From CAYPAV01 sp964408805 (lineage in GTDB: Bacteria; Pseudomonadota; Alphaproteobacteria; UBA8366): a stretch of 64,000 nucleotides of DNA. The stretch spans positions 1 to 64,000 of the forward strand of contig CAYPAV010000005.1 of assembly GCA_964408805.1 (NCBI GenBank). Direction: 5' to 3'. Under the pieces are notes generated by a model, which did no database searches, was not told where the DNA came from, and was given only the letters and a program-made list of their open reading frames with translations. Below are positions 17,665-26,206 of this stretch, one piece after another (the stretch's first letter is position 1; every line of letters begins with the position of its first letter). The position numbers were made by a program, and so were the translations under genes.

Positions 17665-18678
17665 ATGACCGACATTACCCTCTCTCTCGATGACCTTCGG
17701 GCCCTAGCAAAGGACGTTCTGATCGCCCATGACACCGGCCCCCTAAACGCGGCACTGGTCGCCGATGCCCTCTGCCGCGCCGAGGCGGACGGCCAGAAGG
17801 GTCACGGAGCGTCCCGCATTCCCTCCTATTCGGCGCAATCCAAGACCGGCAAGGTCGACGGACACGCCGTACCTGAATTGGAACAAGTCGGCCTGGCGGC
17901 GCTCCGCATCGACGCCAGGAGCGGATTCGCCTATCCCGCCCTCGAGATGGCAATCGCCGCACTCGCCGATCTGGCGCCGGAGACCGGGATCGCGGCGGCG
18001 GCGATCGCCCATTCGCATCATTCGGGCGTCGCCGCCCATCACGTCGAACCCCTGGCGGATAAGGGCTTGGTCGGGCTCAGCCTCGGCAACGGACCGGTCG
18101 CCATAGCCCCTTGGGGCGGCACCAAGGGCGTCTTCGGGACCAACCCGCTCGCCTTCGCGGCCCCTCGTCCATCGGCCCCGTCGCTCGTCATCGATATGAG
18201 CCTCAGCAAGGTCGCGCGCGGCAAGATCAACGTCGCGGCCCAGAAGGGCGAAGCCATTCCCGAGGGCTGGGCCGTCGATGCGCATGGGCAACCGACGACC
18301 GATCCCAATGCCGCCCTCGACGGCACGATGCTCCCCATGGGCGACGCCAAGGGCGCACAGCTCGTGCTTATGGTCGAGATCCTGGCCGCCGCCCTCTCCG
18401 CGTCGCAATTCGGTTTCGAGGCGAGTTCCTTCTTCACCGGCGAAGGCGGTCCGCCGCATATCGGCCAATTCCTGATTGCGATCGATCCGGGGCCGTTTTC
18501 GAAGGGCGGCTTCGGTGCCAGGATCGAGGACCTTTTGGCCGCCATCGCCGACCAGCCGGGGACGCGCCTGCCGGGCACGCGACGGCTCAATCTGCGGGCG
18601 GCCGCGGCGCGGGACGGCGTCGCCATCCCGGCGGCCCTTCATGACGAATTGCAGGACTTGCGGACCGGAAAAGACTAG
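17665..18678 (+). CDS. Ldh/ComC-family NAD(P)-dependent 2-hydroxyacid dehydrogenase
   Basis: 337 aa, typical of the malate/L-lactate/(R)-sulfolactate dehydrogenase family (not the Rossmann type). Signatures are ADGQKGHGASRIPSY near residue 43, AHSHHSGVAAHHVEPLA (catalytic His region) near residue 115, and FGTNPLAFAAP. Family members reduce or oxidise 2-oxo/2-hydroxy acids; ComC makes (R)-sulfolactate. Placement after a SAF/UxaA pair recalls sulfolactate pathways, though hydroxyacids such as ureidoglycolate or 2,3-diketogulonate are alternatives. The RBS is weak (GAAAG). Confidence 0.85.
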   Translation: MTDITLSLDDLRALAKDVLIAHDTGPLNAALVADALCRAEADGQKGHGASRIPSYSAQSKTGKVDGHAVPELEQVGLAALRIDARSGFAYPALEMAIAALADLAPETGIAAAAIAHSHHSGVAAHHVEPLADKGLVGLSLGNGPVAIAPWGGTKGVFGTNPLAFAAPRPSAPSLVIDMSLSKVARGKINVAAQKGEAIPEGWAVDAHGQPTTDPNAALDGTMLPMGDAKGAQLVLMVEILAAALSASQFGFEASSFFTGEGGPPHIGQFLIAIDPGPFSKGGFGARIEDLLAAIADQPGTRLPGTRRLNLRAAAARDGVAIPAALHDELQDLRTGKD

Positions 18679-18717
18679 AGTTTCCGAAATTACGAGACAC
18701 AGGGGGAGAAGGACATC

Positions 18718-19776
18718 ATGGGTTCAACGATATTTGCGGGCGCGGCCAACTGGTCCGCCGCCGACAATGCCGATCACCGATTCGGCCTGTTTCGCATGGA
18801 AACCGGTAATGGCGGTTGGGAGACCTTGACCGAAGGCTTGCCGGACAAGGTCGAGATTCGCCATCTCGCGTTCGCGCCGAGCGAGCCCGACACCCTCTAT
18901 GCCGGCACCCATGCCGGTCCCTACCGCAGCCGCGACGGCGGCCGAAGCTGGGAGGCCTTGACGCTGCCGAGCGAGAATGCGGTCGTCTGGTCGCTGCTGC
19001 TGCATCCGACCGATCCGAACATTATTTACGCTGGGACGCAGGAACAGGGCCTCTTCCGTAGCGAGAATGCCGGCGCCAGTTGGACCGAACTTGCCCTCCC
19101 CGACCCCGCCGGGCTTTGCAAGATGGATTTTGCGAGCCGGGTCGTCCGCATGACCCTCGACCCCGCGAACCCCGAGGAAATTTATGTCGGGATCGAGGTT
19201 GGCGGTCTCGTTCGCAGTCTCGACGGCGGGGAGACCTTCGAGGATTGCTGCGAGGATCTGTTGCGGCTCTCGCGACTGGACCATCTCCGCAGCCGGATCG
19301 GCAGCGATACCGATGCCGAGGGCATGATGGACACCCATGCCGTGACCATCAGCCCGGCCCATCCGGGCACGGTCATTCTGGCGACCCGCATGGGTCTTTT
19401 CCGCAGCGACGACAAGGCGGAAACCTGGCGCGAGCTCGATATCGGGCGATACTCGGATCTGACTTATGCGCGGGACGTCCAGGTCTCGCCGCATGATCCC
19501 GGCATGCTCTACGCCGCCTTCAGCGCCGCCGCCGTCAGCGATGCGGGCTCACTCTACCGCAGCGGCAACCTCGGCGAGACCTGGAGCCGCTTTGACCACG
19601 ACGTCTCGGTCGACAGCACGATGATGCATATCGGGCAGAGCGCGGCGGCGCCGGAACGGGTCATTTGCGGTGCCCGGCGCGGTCAGGTCTTCGCGACCGA
19701 GGATGGCGGGGCCAACTGGACCGAATATTCCCTACCGGGCGGCGTCCAGGGCGTCTACGCGGTGGCCTGCGCCTAA
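18718..19776 (+). CDS. Asp-box (BNR/sialidase-like) beta-propeller protein
   Basis: 352 aa with no signal peptide. Repeated Asp-box-like turns occur at regular spacing: SRDGGRSW, SENAGASW, SLDGGETF, SDDKAETW, SGNLGETW and TEDGGANW, which predicts a six- or seven-bladed propeller like those of sialidases and Ycf48-type proteins. Sialidase catalytic arginines cannot be assigned, so a binding or structural role is as likely as hydrolysis. A strong RBS (GGGGGAGAAGGA) precedes the ATG. It begins 39 bp after the Ldh-family gene and is probably in the same operon. Confidence 0.8.
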   Translation: MGSTIFAGAANWSAADNADHRFGLFRMETGNGGWETLTEGLPDKVEIRHLAFAPSEPDTLYAGTHAGPYRSRDGGRSWEALTLPSENAVVWSLLLHPTDPNIIYAGTQEQGLFRSENAGASWTELALPDPAGLCKMDFASRVVRMTLDPANPEEIYVGIEVGGLVRSLDGGETFEDCCEDLLRLSRLDHLRSRIGSDTDAEGMMDTHAVTISPAHPGTVILATRMGLFRSDDKAETWRELDIGRYSDLTYARDVQVSPHDPGMLYAAFSAAAVSDAGSLYRSGNLGETWSRFDHDVSVDSTMMHIGQSAAAPERVICGARRGQVFATEDGGANWTEYSLPGGVQGVYAVACA

Positions 19777-19812
19777 CCGATGAAGTTCGGAAGTGACGAG
19801 CGACGCGTGTAA

Positions 19813-20601
19813 CTACCGCGGCCAAATGCGGAGCGCTATGAGGCCGCCGTCGATCGGCAACATCAGCCCGGTGATCCAGCGCGACTCGTCGCTCAACAGA
19901 TAGACCGCGCCATGGCCGATGTCCCAGGCCGTGCCCTCGGTCTCCATCGGCACCATTTTGGCGCGCCGTTCGCGCGCCGCCGGGCCCAGGCGCTCGACCA
20001 GCGGCGTGTGGACCGAGCCGATGATGATGCAGTTGGCGCGGATTCGGTCGAGCACGAAATCCGCCGCGACCGACAAGGTGAACCCGTGCAGCCCCGCCTT
20101 CGCGGCCGAGTAGGCGACCGAACCCGTCTCCGCCATCAGGCCGAGGGCGCCCGCGATCGACGAGATGTTGACGACCGAACCGCCACCGGCCCGCTTCATC
20201 GCCGGAATGGCCGCCCGGGTCGACAGCATCGCTGTCTTCAGGTTGACTTCGATGATGTCGTCCCACGCCGCTTCGTCGATCTCCTCGACGGAACCGGGGG
20301 CGCCGTAGCCGACATTGTTCACGAGACCGTCGAGCCGGCCATAGGCATCCTCCGCGGCGGCGACCATCGCCTTGGTGTCCTCATCCTTTGTCACGTCGCC
20401 GACGAAGACCATCGCTTCCCCGCCCTCGGCGACGATACTTTCCCGCAGCGCCTCCGCGCGCTCGGCAGAGCGGTTGACCAGCACCACCTTGGCGCCCTCG
20501 CGGGCGGCGAGGACAGCCATCGCCATGCCGTTGCCGACCCCCTCGGCCCGCGGCGCCGCCCCGGTCACGATAATCACCTTGTCTTGAAGCCGTCCGGCCA
20601 T
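19813..20601 (-). CDS. SDR family oxidoreductase
   Basis: 262 aa. Classical SDR features are intact: TGAAPRAEGVGNGMA cofactor motif near residue 12, NNVGYG in place of NNAG, and the YSAAK catalytic pair followed by AGLHGF. The end of the chain, WITGLMLPIDGG, is also typical. It is the most downstream gene of a minus-strand series running from 25458 to 19813 that includes a nitronate monooxygenase-like protein and a ThDP lyase. The substrate is unknown. Confidence 0.9.
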   Translation of the reverse strand: MAGRLQDKVIIVTGAAPRAEGVGNGMAMAVLAAREGAKVVLVNRSAERAEALRESIVAEGGEAMVFVGDVTKDEDTKAMVAAAEDAYGRLDGLVNNVGYGAPGSVEEIDEAAWDDIIEVNLKTAMLSTRAAIPAMKRAGGGSVVNISSIAGALGLMAETGSVAYSAAKAGLHGFTLSVAADFVLDRIRANCIIIGSVHTPLVERLGPAARERRAKMVPMETEGTAWDIGHGAVYLLSDESRWITGLMLPIDGGLIALRIWPR

Positions 20602-20629
20602 GTTTTCCGCTCCTAATTCCCGTCACCGC

Positions 20630-21550
20630 TCACGCGGCGGTATCGTACTCGCGCCGGACCCGCGCCACGAGTTCGGCCACCGTCGGGATCTCCTTCACAC
20701 CCTCGACCGAATGCCCGGCCGACCAGATATCGCGCCAGCGCTTCGGCCGTTTGTCGGGGTTGATGTCCTCGGAGATGTTGATCATGCCCCGCGCAGGAAG
20801 GGCGTCCGGGTCGAGCCCGGCGGCCACGATAGAGGGCCGAAGCTTGTTCGTCGGCAGACCGGTGAAGGCGCTGGTCAGCAAGACATCGTCCATCGAGGAA
20901 TCGACCAGCATGTTCTTGAACCCATCGACGGCCATACTCTCCTCGGTCGCGATGAAGCTCGTACCCATATAGGCGAGATCGGCGCCAAGGGCCTGGGCCG
21001 CGCGCAAGGCCACGCCGTCGTTGATCCCGCCGGCCAGCACGACCGGCCCGTCGTAGAATTCCCGAACAGCGCGCACGAAGGCGAAGGGATTGGCCCAGCC
21101 GGCCTGTCCGCCCGCGCCCGCGGTCAGTAGGATCAAGCCGTCGACACCGACCGAAACCGCCTTTCTGGCATGGCGCATCGAGGCGATGTCGGCGAAGACT
21201 TTGCCGCCATAGCCGTGGATCGTCTCCATGATCGGCTCCGGGTTGCCGACGCTGGCGATGATCAGCGGCGCCTTGTGCTTGGCAACGAGGGCCGCGTCCT
21301 CGTGCAATCGCTTGTTCGAGCCATGGACGATCAGGTTCGGCGCATAGGGCGCGCCGGCCGCGGTCTCTTCCGACATGCGGCCGAGCCACTGGTCGAGCTC
21401 CTCCAAGGTCCGGCAATTGGCGGTCGGGAAGGAGCCGATGACGCCCGACCTCGAGGCCGCGATCACCAGATCGAGCCCCGAAACCAGGAACATCGGCGCC
21501 GCGATCACCGGAAGCCGGAGGCGCTCGGCGATTTCCGGCGGCAGGCTCAT
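20630..21550 (-). CDS. NAD(P)H-dependent flavin oxidoreductase / nitronate monooxygenase family
   Basis: 306 aa TIM-barrel FMN protein. LRLPVIAAPMFLVSG at the N-terminus is the family signature, GGQAGWANPFAF resembles the GxGGH/S-type phosphate loop, and VVLAGGINDGVALRAAQALG is the C-terminal FMN-phosphate segment. Family activities are nitronate oxidation, NADH:quinone reduction and enoyl reduction. It lies 28 bp upstream of the SDR and 21 bp downstream of the ThDP enzyme, consistent with one transcript. Confidence 0.9.
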   Translation of the reverse strand: MSLPPEIAERLRLPVIAAPMFLVSGLDLVIAASRSGVIGSFPTANCRTLEELDQWLGRMSEETAAGAPYAPNLIVHGSNKRLHEDAALVAKHKAPLIIASVGNPEPIMETIHGYGGKVFADIASMRHARKAVSVGVDGLILLTAGAGGQAGWANPFAFVRAVREFYDGPVVLAGGINDGVALRAAQALGADLAYMGTSFIATEESMAVDGFKNMLVDSSMDDVLLTSAFTGLPTNKLRPSIVAAGLDPDALPARGMINISEDINPDKRPKRWRDIWSAGHSVEGVKEIPTVAELVARVRREYDTAA

Positions 21551-21571
21551 CCTTCCTCCCGATCCCGCCTT

Positions 21572-23215
21572 CTAGGTCGAATAGTCCGAGAAGGCGACCG
21601 TGGTGGCCCCCGCCATATTGTCGGTCTTGACGTTGACCAAGGCCACTTGGCCGGCCTCGTTCGCCTTCCGGGCACGGTCGAGGGCGGGGCGGATGTCGTC
21701 CGGATTCTCGACGTATTCGCCGTGGCAGCCGAGACCCTCGGCCATCTTGTCATAGCGGGTATAGCCGAGTTCGCGGCCCGGTTTGCTGTTATTCGGATCA
21801 GCCGTCCAGCCGCCGTTGAGACTGACCACCACGGTGATCGGCAGGTTGTGGCGAACCGCCGTGTCGAGCTCCATGGCGTTGATGCCGAAGGAGCCGTCAC
21901 CATGCACCACGACCACCTGCTTGTCCGGCTTCGCGGCCTTGGCGCCGACGCCGAGCGGCAGGCCGACGCCCATCGTCCCGAAGCAGCCCGAATTCATGCG
22001 ATGAGCCGGCATAAAACTCGGCATCGCCTGACGGCCGAAATTCAGGATCTCCTGGCCGTCGACACAAAGGATACCGTCACGGTCGATGAAATCCCGGACC
22101 TCCTTGCAAAGCCGCAAGGGATGGACCGGCGTCGACGGGTTGGAGAGAATTTTCTCCGCTTCCTCGGTCTTAGAGGAATTGCGACCTCGCAGCCGCTCGC
22201 GCCAACTGGCATAGGTGTCCGGTGTGATCGAGCCCTTGATCGCGTCGGTGAGTTGCTCCAACACCGTCTTCACATCGGCGATGACGCCGACATCGAGCTT
22301 TCGGGGGCTATTGGCGATCTCGCCGGGGTCGATGTCGACGCGCACCACGGCGGCGTCCGCATTGAAGCGCGGCGGGGCGGCATGGCCGATCATGTAGTTC
22401 ATGCGCGTTCCCAGGACCAGGATCACATCGGCATCGCGGAAAGCGGTCGAGCGCGAGGTGAGATAGCAGTACTCGTGATCCTCGGGGATGACACCGCGAC
22501 CCTGCGGCGTGGTGTAGAAGGGGATGCCGGAGGCGTCGACGAAAGTCTTGAGTTCGGCCGAGGCCTCGGACCAGATGATGCCCGTGCCGGAGATGATGAC
22601 GGGCTGTTTGGCACCCTTCAGCAGATCGACAATCTGTTTCAACTGATCGTCCTCGGCCGCCGGGCGGCTCCGTTTCGAGGGGTCCCAGGGATCCGGCCAG
22701 TCGAGTGTGTTCTCGTCGACATCGGCGTAGAGCACGTCGCCCGGAAGGTCGAGATAAACCGGACCCGGCTTGCCGCTCATCGCCTCGTGGAAGGCGCGGT
22801 TGACCAGTTCCGGAATGCGTTTTGGGTTGTGGACGCGGTCGGACCATTTGGTGCAGGTGTCGAACATCGGAAGTTGCTGGATTTCCTGGAACACGCCACG
22901 TCCGGTAGAGGCATCCGGACTGGCGCCGCCAAAGGCGATAACGGGCGTGCAATCAGCCCAGGCATGGGCCACGCCGGTGATCAAATTCGTGGTCGCGGGC
23001 CCCGAGGCCGCCATGCAGATGCCGGGACGATTGCGGAGGCGGGCATAGGCGAAGGCCGACATCGCGGCCGCTTGCTCGTGCCGCACGTCGATGCCGCGAA
23101 TGCCGCGAGCCATCGTAGAGAGCTCCACGTCCATCATGGGGCCGCCCATGATGTAGAAAAACATGTCCGCGCCCTGTCGTTTCAGCGCCTCGCCGATAAT
23201 TTCAGAACCGATCAT
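21572..23215 (-). CDS. thiamine-diphosphate-dependent enzyme (acetolactate synthase / 2-hydroxyacyl-CoA lyase-like)
   Basis: 547 aa from the ATG at 23215, chosen for the GGAGGAGG upstream. Three-domain ThDP enzyme: the N-terminal domain with the cofactor-activating Glu in DVRHEQAAAMSAFAYARL, a middle domain with GTGIIWSEA and a C-terminal domain with the ThDP/Mg motif GDGSFGINAMELDTAVRHN followed by VVVSLNGG. Relatives cleave or form C-C bonds next to a carbonyl (acetolactate synthase, oxalyl-CoA decarboxylase, HACL). Lack of an ilvN-type small subunit nearby and the catabolic neighbours make a lyase or decarboxylase role more likely than valine synthesis. Confidence 0.85.
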   Translation of the reverse strand: MIGSEIIGEALKRQGADMFFYIMGGPMMDVELSTMARGIRGIDVRHEQAAAMSAFAYARLRNRPGICMAASGPATTNLITGVAHAWADCTPVIAFGGASPDASTGRGVFQEIQQLPMFDTCTKWSDRVHNPKRIPELVNRAFHEAMSGKPGPVYLDLPGDVLYADVDENTLDWPDPWDPSKRSRPAAEDDQLKQIVDLLKGAKQPVIISGTGIIWSEASAELKTFVDASGIPFYTTPQGRGVIPEDHEYCYLTSRSTAFRDADVILVLGTRMNYMIGHAAPPRFNADAAVVRVDIDPGEIANSPRKLDVGVIADVKTVLEQLTDAIKGSITPDTYASWRERLRGRNSSKTEEAEKILSNPSTPVHPLRLCKEVRDFIDRDGILCVDGQEILNFGRQAMPSFMPAHRMNSGCFGTMGVGLPLGVGAKAAKPDKQVVVVHGDGSFGINAMELDTAVRHNLPITVVVSLNGGWTADPNNSKPGRELGYTRYDKMAEGLGCHGEYVENPDDIRPALDRARKANEAGQVALVNVKTDNMAGATTVAFSDYST

Positions 23216-23326
23216 CGTGGTAGCCTCCTCCTGCATTCGGGGCGCCCGGCGCACCCGAACCTTGATGGTTATTTCGTATGGGAAAAAGGTGCGGGACTCG
23301 TCGCCGGGGTCAAGGGGCGGAATCCC

Positions 23327-24190
23327 TCACGAATATTGCTGGAGATGGCTCAACAGAAGTGCCGGCGTGGCGGCGGGACGCTCGTCGGTGATGAAATGGC
23401 CGACACCGGCGATTTTGTGGAAGGTGTAGGGCCCCTCGACGTGGTCCGCCGTCCAGCCCGCCGCCATCGGCCCGACCGAGGCGTCTTCCTCGCCCCATAT
23501 ATAAAGTGTGGGCACAGTGATCGCCCCCAGCGGCTTCGGCGACCCGTGGGCCTTGGCCAGGTTCCCGGCCGCGGCCCGATACCAGTTGAGCGCCGCCCCC
23601 AGTGCCGCTTCGCCCCCCAGCGTCTCGAGATAGGCTTCGATCGCCTCGCTGGGCACGCGGTTGCGGGCCAGGCTTTCCCGGAGCCGCCGGGCGCCGTCCT
23701 CGAGGAGGAGACGTTCGGTCGCGGGGTCCTGAAAGGCCTTGTGATGGCGCGAGCGCTGGGCCTGGTCCGGGTCGTCCCGCATCGCCCGGCCGAAGGCGTC
23801 CGGATGCGGACGGGAAAGGACGGTCAGCGATCGAAGACGTTCCGGATACCAGGACGCCGCGACCCATGCGAGCGCACCGCCCCAATCGTGCCCCACGAGA
23901 TGAAACCGGTCGGCATCCAGCTTATCCGCAAACTGTAGGATATCGCCGACGAGATGCTTGATCGCGTAATCCCGAACCTCGGCCGGCCGGGCCCCCGGCG
24001 AATAGCCCCGCTGATTGGGTGCCGCCGCCCGGTAGCCGGCCGCCGCCAGCGCCGGCAATTCGTGACGCCAGGCAAACTTGCTCTGCGGGTACCCATGCAG
24101 CAGCAAGACCAGCGGCGCTCCCGCCGGCCCCGCGACGTCGACATCGAATACCAAACCATCGATGTCGATGCGCCGCGTCTCAAGGGTCAT
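23327..24190 (-). CDS. alpha/beta hydrolase, epoxide hydrolase-like
   Basis: 287 aa from the ATG at 24190. The oxyanion segment LLLHGYPQSKFAWRHELP and the nucleophile elbow LVGHDWGGALAW carry Asp, as in epoxide hydrolases and haloalkane dehalogenases rather than Ser esterases. The C-terminal GVGHFITDE provides His. The lid contains NWYRA, common in epoxide hydrolases. It belongs to the minus-strand catabolic group and lies 111 bp upstream of the ThDP gene. Confidence 0.85.
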   Translation of the reverse strand: MTLETRRIDIDGLVFDVDVAGPAGAPLVLLLHGYPQSKFAWRHELPALAAAGYRAAAPNQRGYSPGARPAEVRDYAIKHLVGDILQFADKLDADRFHLVGHDWGGALAWVAASWYPERLRSLTVLSRPHPDAFGRAMRDDPDQAQRSRHHKAFQDPATERLLLEDGARRLRESLARNRVPSEAIEAYLETLGGEAALGAALNWYRAAAGNLAKAHGSPKPLGAITVPTLYIWGEEDASVGPMAAGWTADHVEGPYTFHKIAGVGHFITDERPAATPALLLSHLQQYS

Positions 24191-24213
24191 GGCGTTCTCC
24201 CGACGGCCAACCC

Positions 24214-24537
24214 CTACTGCACAGTTGAGCGCGAGGTCGGCACGATCCTCTGGACCACGTTGTTCGGCCGGTCGAGATAGTCGGGGACGCGGGGCGCCAT
24301 ATCGTTCTTCCAATAGTCGCTCTCATAGACCGCGGCATATAGTTTCTCGCGCTCGGCCTCGCTCTCGAAGCGGCGGATCCAGACATAGCAGCTTTCGTCT
24401 TCCTCGCCGCGGAAACTGCCGCAGATCACCATGCCCTTGGAGACCTGAAACGGGATGATCTCCTCCTCCATGATGCGGACCCATTCGTCCATCTTGCCGG
24501 GGAGGACCTTGTATTGCCGCAGTTCGTAGAACGCCAT
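24214..24537 (-). CDS. NIPSNAP family protein
   Basis: 107 aa. The start MAFYELRQYKVLPGKMDEWV is the standard opening of the NIPSNAP domain, a dimeric ferredoxin-like alpha/beta barrel. Bacterial members are often encoded in degradation clusters and their function is mostly unknown. GGAGAGAAATC precedes the ATG. It lies 23 bp from the epoxide hydrolase-like gene and 57 bp from the LLM protein gene. Confidence 0.85.
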   Translation of the reverse strand: MAFYELRQYKVLPGKMDEWVRIMEEEIIPFQVSKGMVICGSFRGEEDESCYVWIRRFESEAEREKLYAAVYESDYWKNDMAPRVPDYLDRPNNVVQRIVPTSRSTVQ

Positions 24538-24594
24538 GATTTCTCTCCTTGGTTCGGTTGGTTTAATAATTTGGTTCGTTCGGATCGGTAAACG

Positions 24595-25458
24595 TCAGGG
24601 GGCGAAGGCCTCAACGGCTCGCAGATCGGGGGTCGGCGCGCCCTCCGGATCGAGCGGCTGAATGCAGATATGGGTGGCACCGGCCTCGACATGGGCCTCG
24701 AGACGGGCGCGGATTTGGTCTTCCGTGCCCCAGGCGACCATGGCGTCGAGAAAACGCTCACTGCCGGCATCCACGAGTTCCTCTTCCGAAAAACCGAGGC
24801 GGAGCCAGTTGTTGCGATAATTGGGCAGCCGCATGTAGCGCTTCATGTTGTCGGCCGCGACCGCGCGCGCCTTGGCGGCGTCGGTCGTGAAGCAAATCTT
24901 CTGTTCGACGCAAAGCCAGCGTTCGGGCCCCAGGATCTGTTTCGCCCGGGCCGTGTGATCCGGCGTGACGTTATAGGGCAGCGCCCCTTCGGTCATATCG
25001 CGGCTGAGCGCCAACATGTTCGGCCCCAAGGCCGCCAGGACGACGTTCCGCGCCGGCGCCTCTACGGCGACATCCGCCGCCGCCATCGCTTCCAGATAGG
25101 CCCGCATCGTCGCCACCGGCTTACCGTAGACATGACCGCGCCAACCCTCCACCAAGGGCACATGCGAGACCCCGAGACCGAGAATAAACCGGTCGTCATA
25201 GAGGGCGTTCAGGGTGTTATGGCCGGCCATCGCCGATTGCGCGTCGCGGCCGTAAATGTTCGCGATACCGCTGCCGAAGCAGAGCCCTTCGGTCCGCGCC
25301 AGTAGGAAACTCCCCAGCGCAAGGCATTCGTACGACGTCGACTCCGGATACCAGAAGACATCGTAGCCGAAGCGCTCGACCGCGGCGGTAGCGTCGAGAA
25401 GCTGCGTCCGGTCGAGCCCGTTGGTCGAAATCCAAACGCCGGTCTTGCCGATTTCCAT
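24595..25458 (-). CDS. LLM class F420/FMN-dependent oxidoreductase
   Basis: 287 aa from the ATG at 25458, preferred because GAGG precedes it and the luciferase-like fold starts at MEIGKTGVWIS; an ATG at 25524 in the same frame would add 22 residues without an RBS. Features are the strand-helix start AAVERFGYDVFWYPES, LGSFLLARTEGLCFGSGIAN and LGLGVSHVPLVEG. It resembles TIGR03620-type probable F420-dependent oxidoreductases. It may head the minus-strand catabolic operon 25458-19813 and is divergent from the Nudix gene. Confidence 0.85.
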   Translation of the reverse strand: MEIGKTGVWISTNGLDRTQLLDATAAVERFGYDVFWYPESTSYECLALGSFLLARTEGLCFGSGIANIYGRDAQSAMAGHNTLNALYDDRFILGLGVSHVPLVEGWRGHVYGKPVATMRAYLEAMAAADVAVEAPARNVVLAALGPNMLALSRDMTEGALPYNVTPDHTARAKQILGPERWLCVEQKICFTTDAAKARAVAADNMKRYMRLPNYRNNWLRLGFSEEELVDAGSERFLDAMVAWGTEDQIRARLEAHVEAGATHICIQPLDPEGAPTPDLRAVEAFAP

Positions 25459-25536
25459 TCCAGGCCTCGTCTTTTCATCCCCTTCGGTGTCGATAAGGTA
25501 TTCGGCAGAAGCGGATTTCGCCATAGGTCATATCGA

Positions 25537-26160
25537 ATGATGTCCTTCGACTTCGATACGGATCTGATCGCTCGCCTGCGCCGGAACATCGTGGAATTCC
25601 GGCCGCAATCGATCGATCCCGGTACGCTGATCCACGCCGCCGTCGCGGTGACGGTGATCCCGGACGGCGACGCGGGCGCCTTTCTGTTGACCCGCCGCGC
25701 TACCACGCTCAGCGCCCACAGCGGTCAGTGGGCACTGCCGGGCGGACGCGTGGACGAGGGCGAGACGGCGATCGAAGCGGCCCTCCGGGAACTTCGCGAG
25801 GAAGTCGGCCTCGAGCTTCCGGCGGCACGGGTGCTGGGGCGGCTCGACGATTATCCGACACGCTCCGGCTATCGCATCACGCCGATCGTCGTTTGGGCCG
25901 AAGCCGGCCAGGAGCTGGTGCCCGATCCGGCGGAGGTCGCCTCCATCCATCACATCACCCTGGCGGCGCTGGCCGATCCCGAGACGCCGGAATTCGGCGA
26001 GATCCCGGAAAGCGACCGGCCGCTGATCCGCCTCAACATCGCCGACAGCCAAATCCACGCCCCCACCGCCGCCGTGCTATACCAGTTCCGCGAAGTGGCA
26101 TTGTTCGGCCGGCACACGCGGGTCGATCATTTGGAGCAACCGGTCTGGGCGTGGCGCTAA
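25537..26160 (+). CDS. Nudix hydrolase (CoA pyrophosphatase-like)
   Basis: 207 aa. The Nudix box is complete: GGRVDEGETAIEAALRELRE followed by EVGL fits GX5EX7REUXEEXGU. The preceding HSGQWALPGG and the N-terminal region match NudL/YeaB-type CoA pyrophosphatases, which clear CoA or acyl-CoA derivatives, although their UPF0035 motif was not checked. An in-frame second ATG at 25540 is an alternative start. It is divergent from the LLM gene and 46 bp upstream of the MFS exporter. Confidence 0.85.
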   Translation: MMSFDFDTDLIARLRRNIVEFRPQSIDPGTLIHAAVAVTVIPDGDAGAFLLTRRATTLSAHSGQWALPGGRVDEGETAIEAALRELREEVGLELPAARVLGRLDDYPTRSGYRITPIVVWAEAGQELVPDPAEVASIHHITLAALADPETPEFGEIPESDRPLIRLNIADSQIHAPTAAVLYQFREVALFGRHTRVDHLEQPVWAWR

Positions 26161-26206
26161 AAGACGCGACGGATCGCGCGCGGGGACACGCTAGGCGTTT
26201 GAGGTA

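Noticed and set aside
21572..23215. Assignment as biosynthetic acetolactate synthase (ilvB)
   Set aside because: There is no ilvN-like small subunit or branched-chain gene nearby, and the neighbours are catabolic. The enzyme is kept as a general ThDP-dependent lyase.
21170..23938. Open frame of 922 codons on the plus strand
   Set aside because: It lies opposite the flavin oxidoreductase, ThDP and hydrolase genes, which carry family motifs. The frame is open only because of GC-rich codon bias on the real strand.
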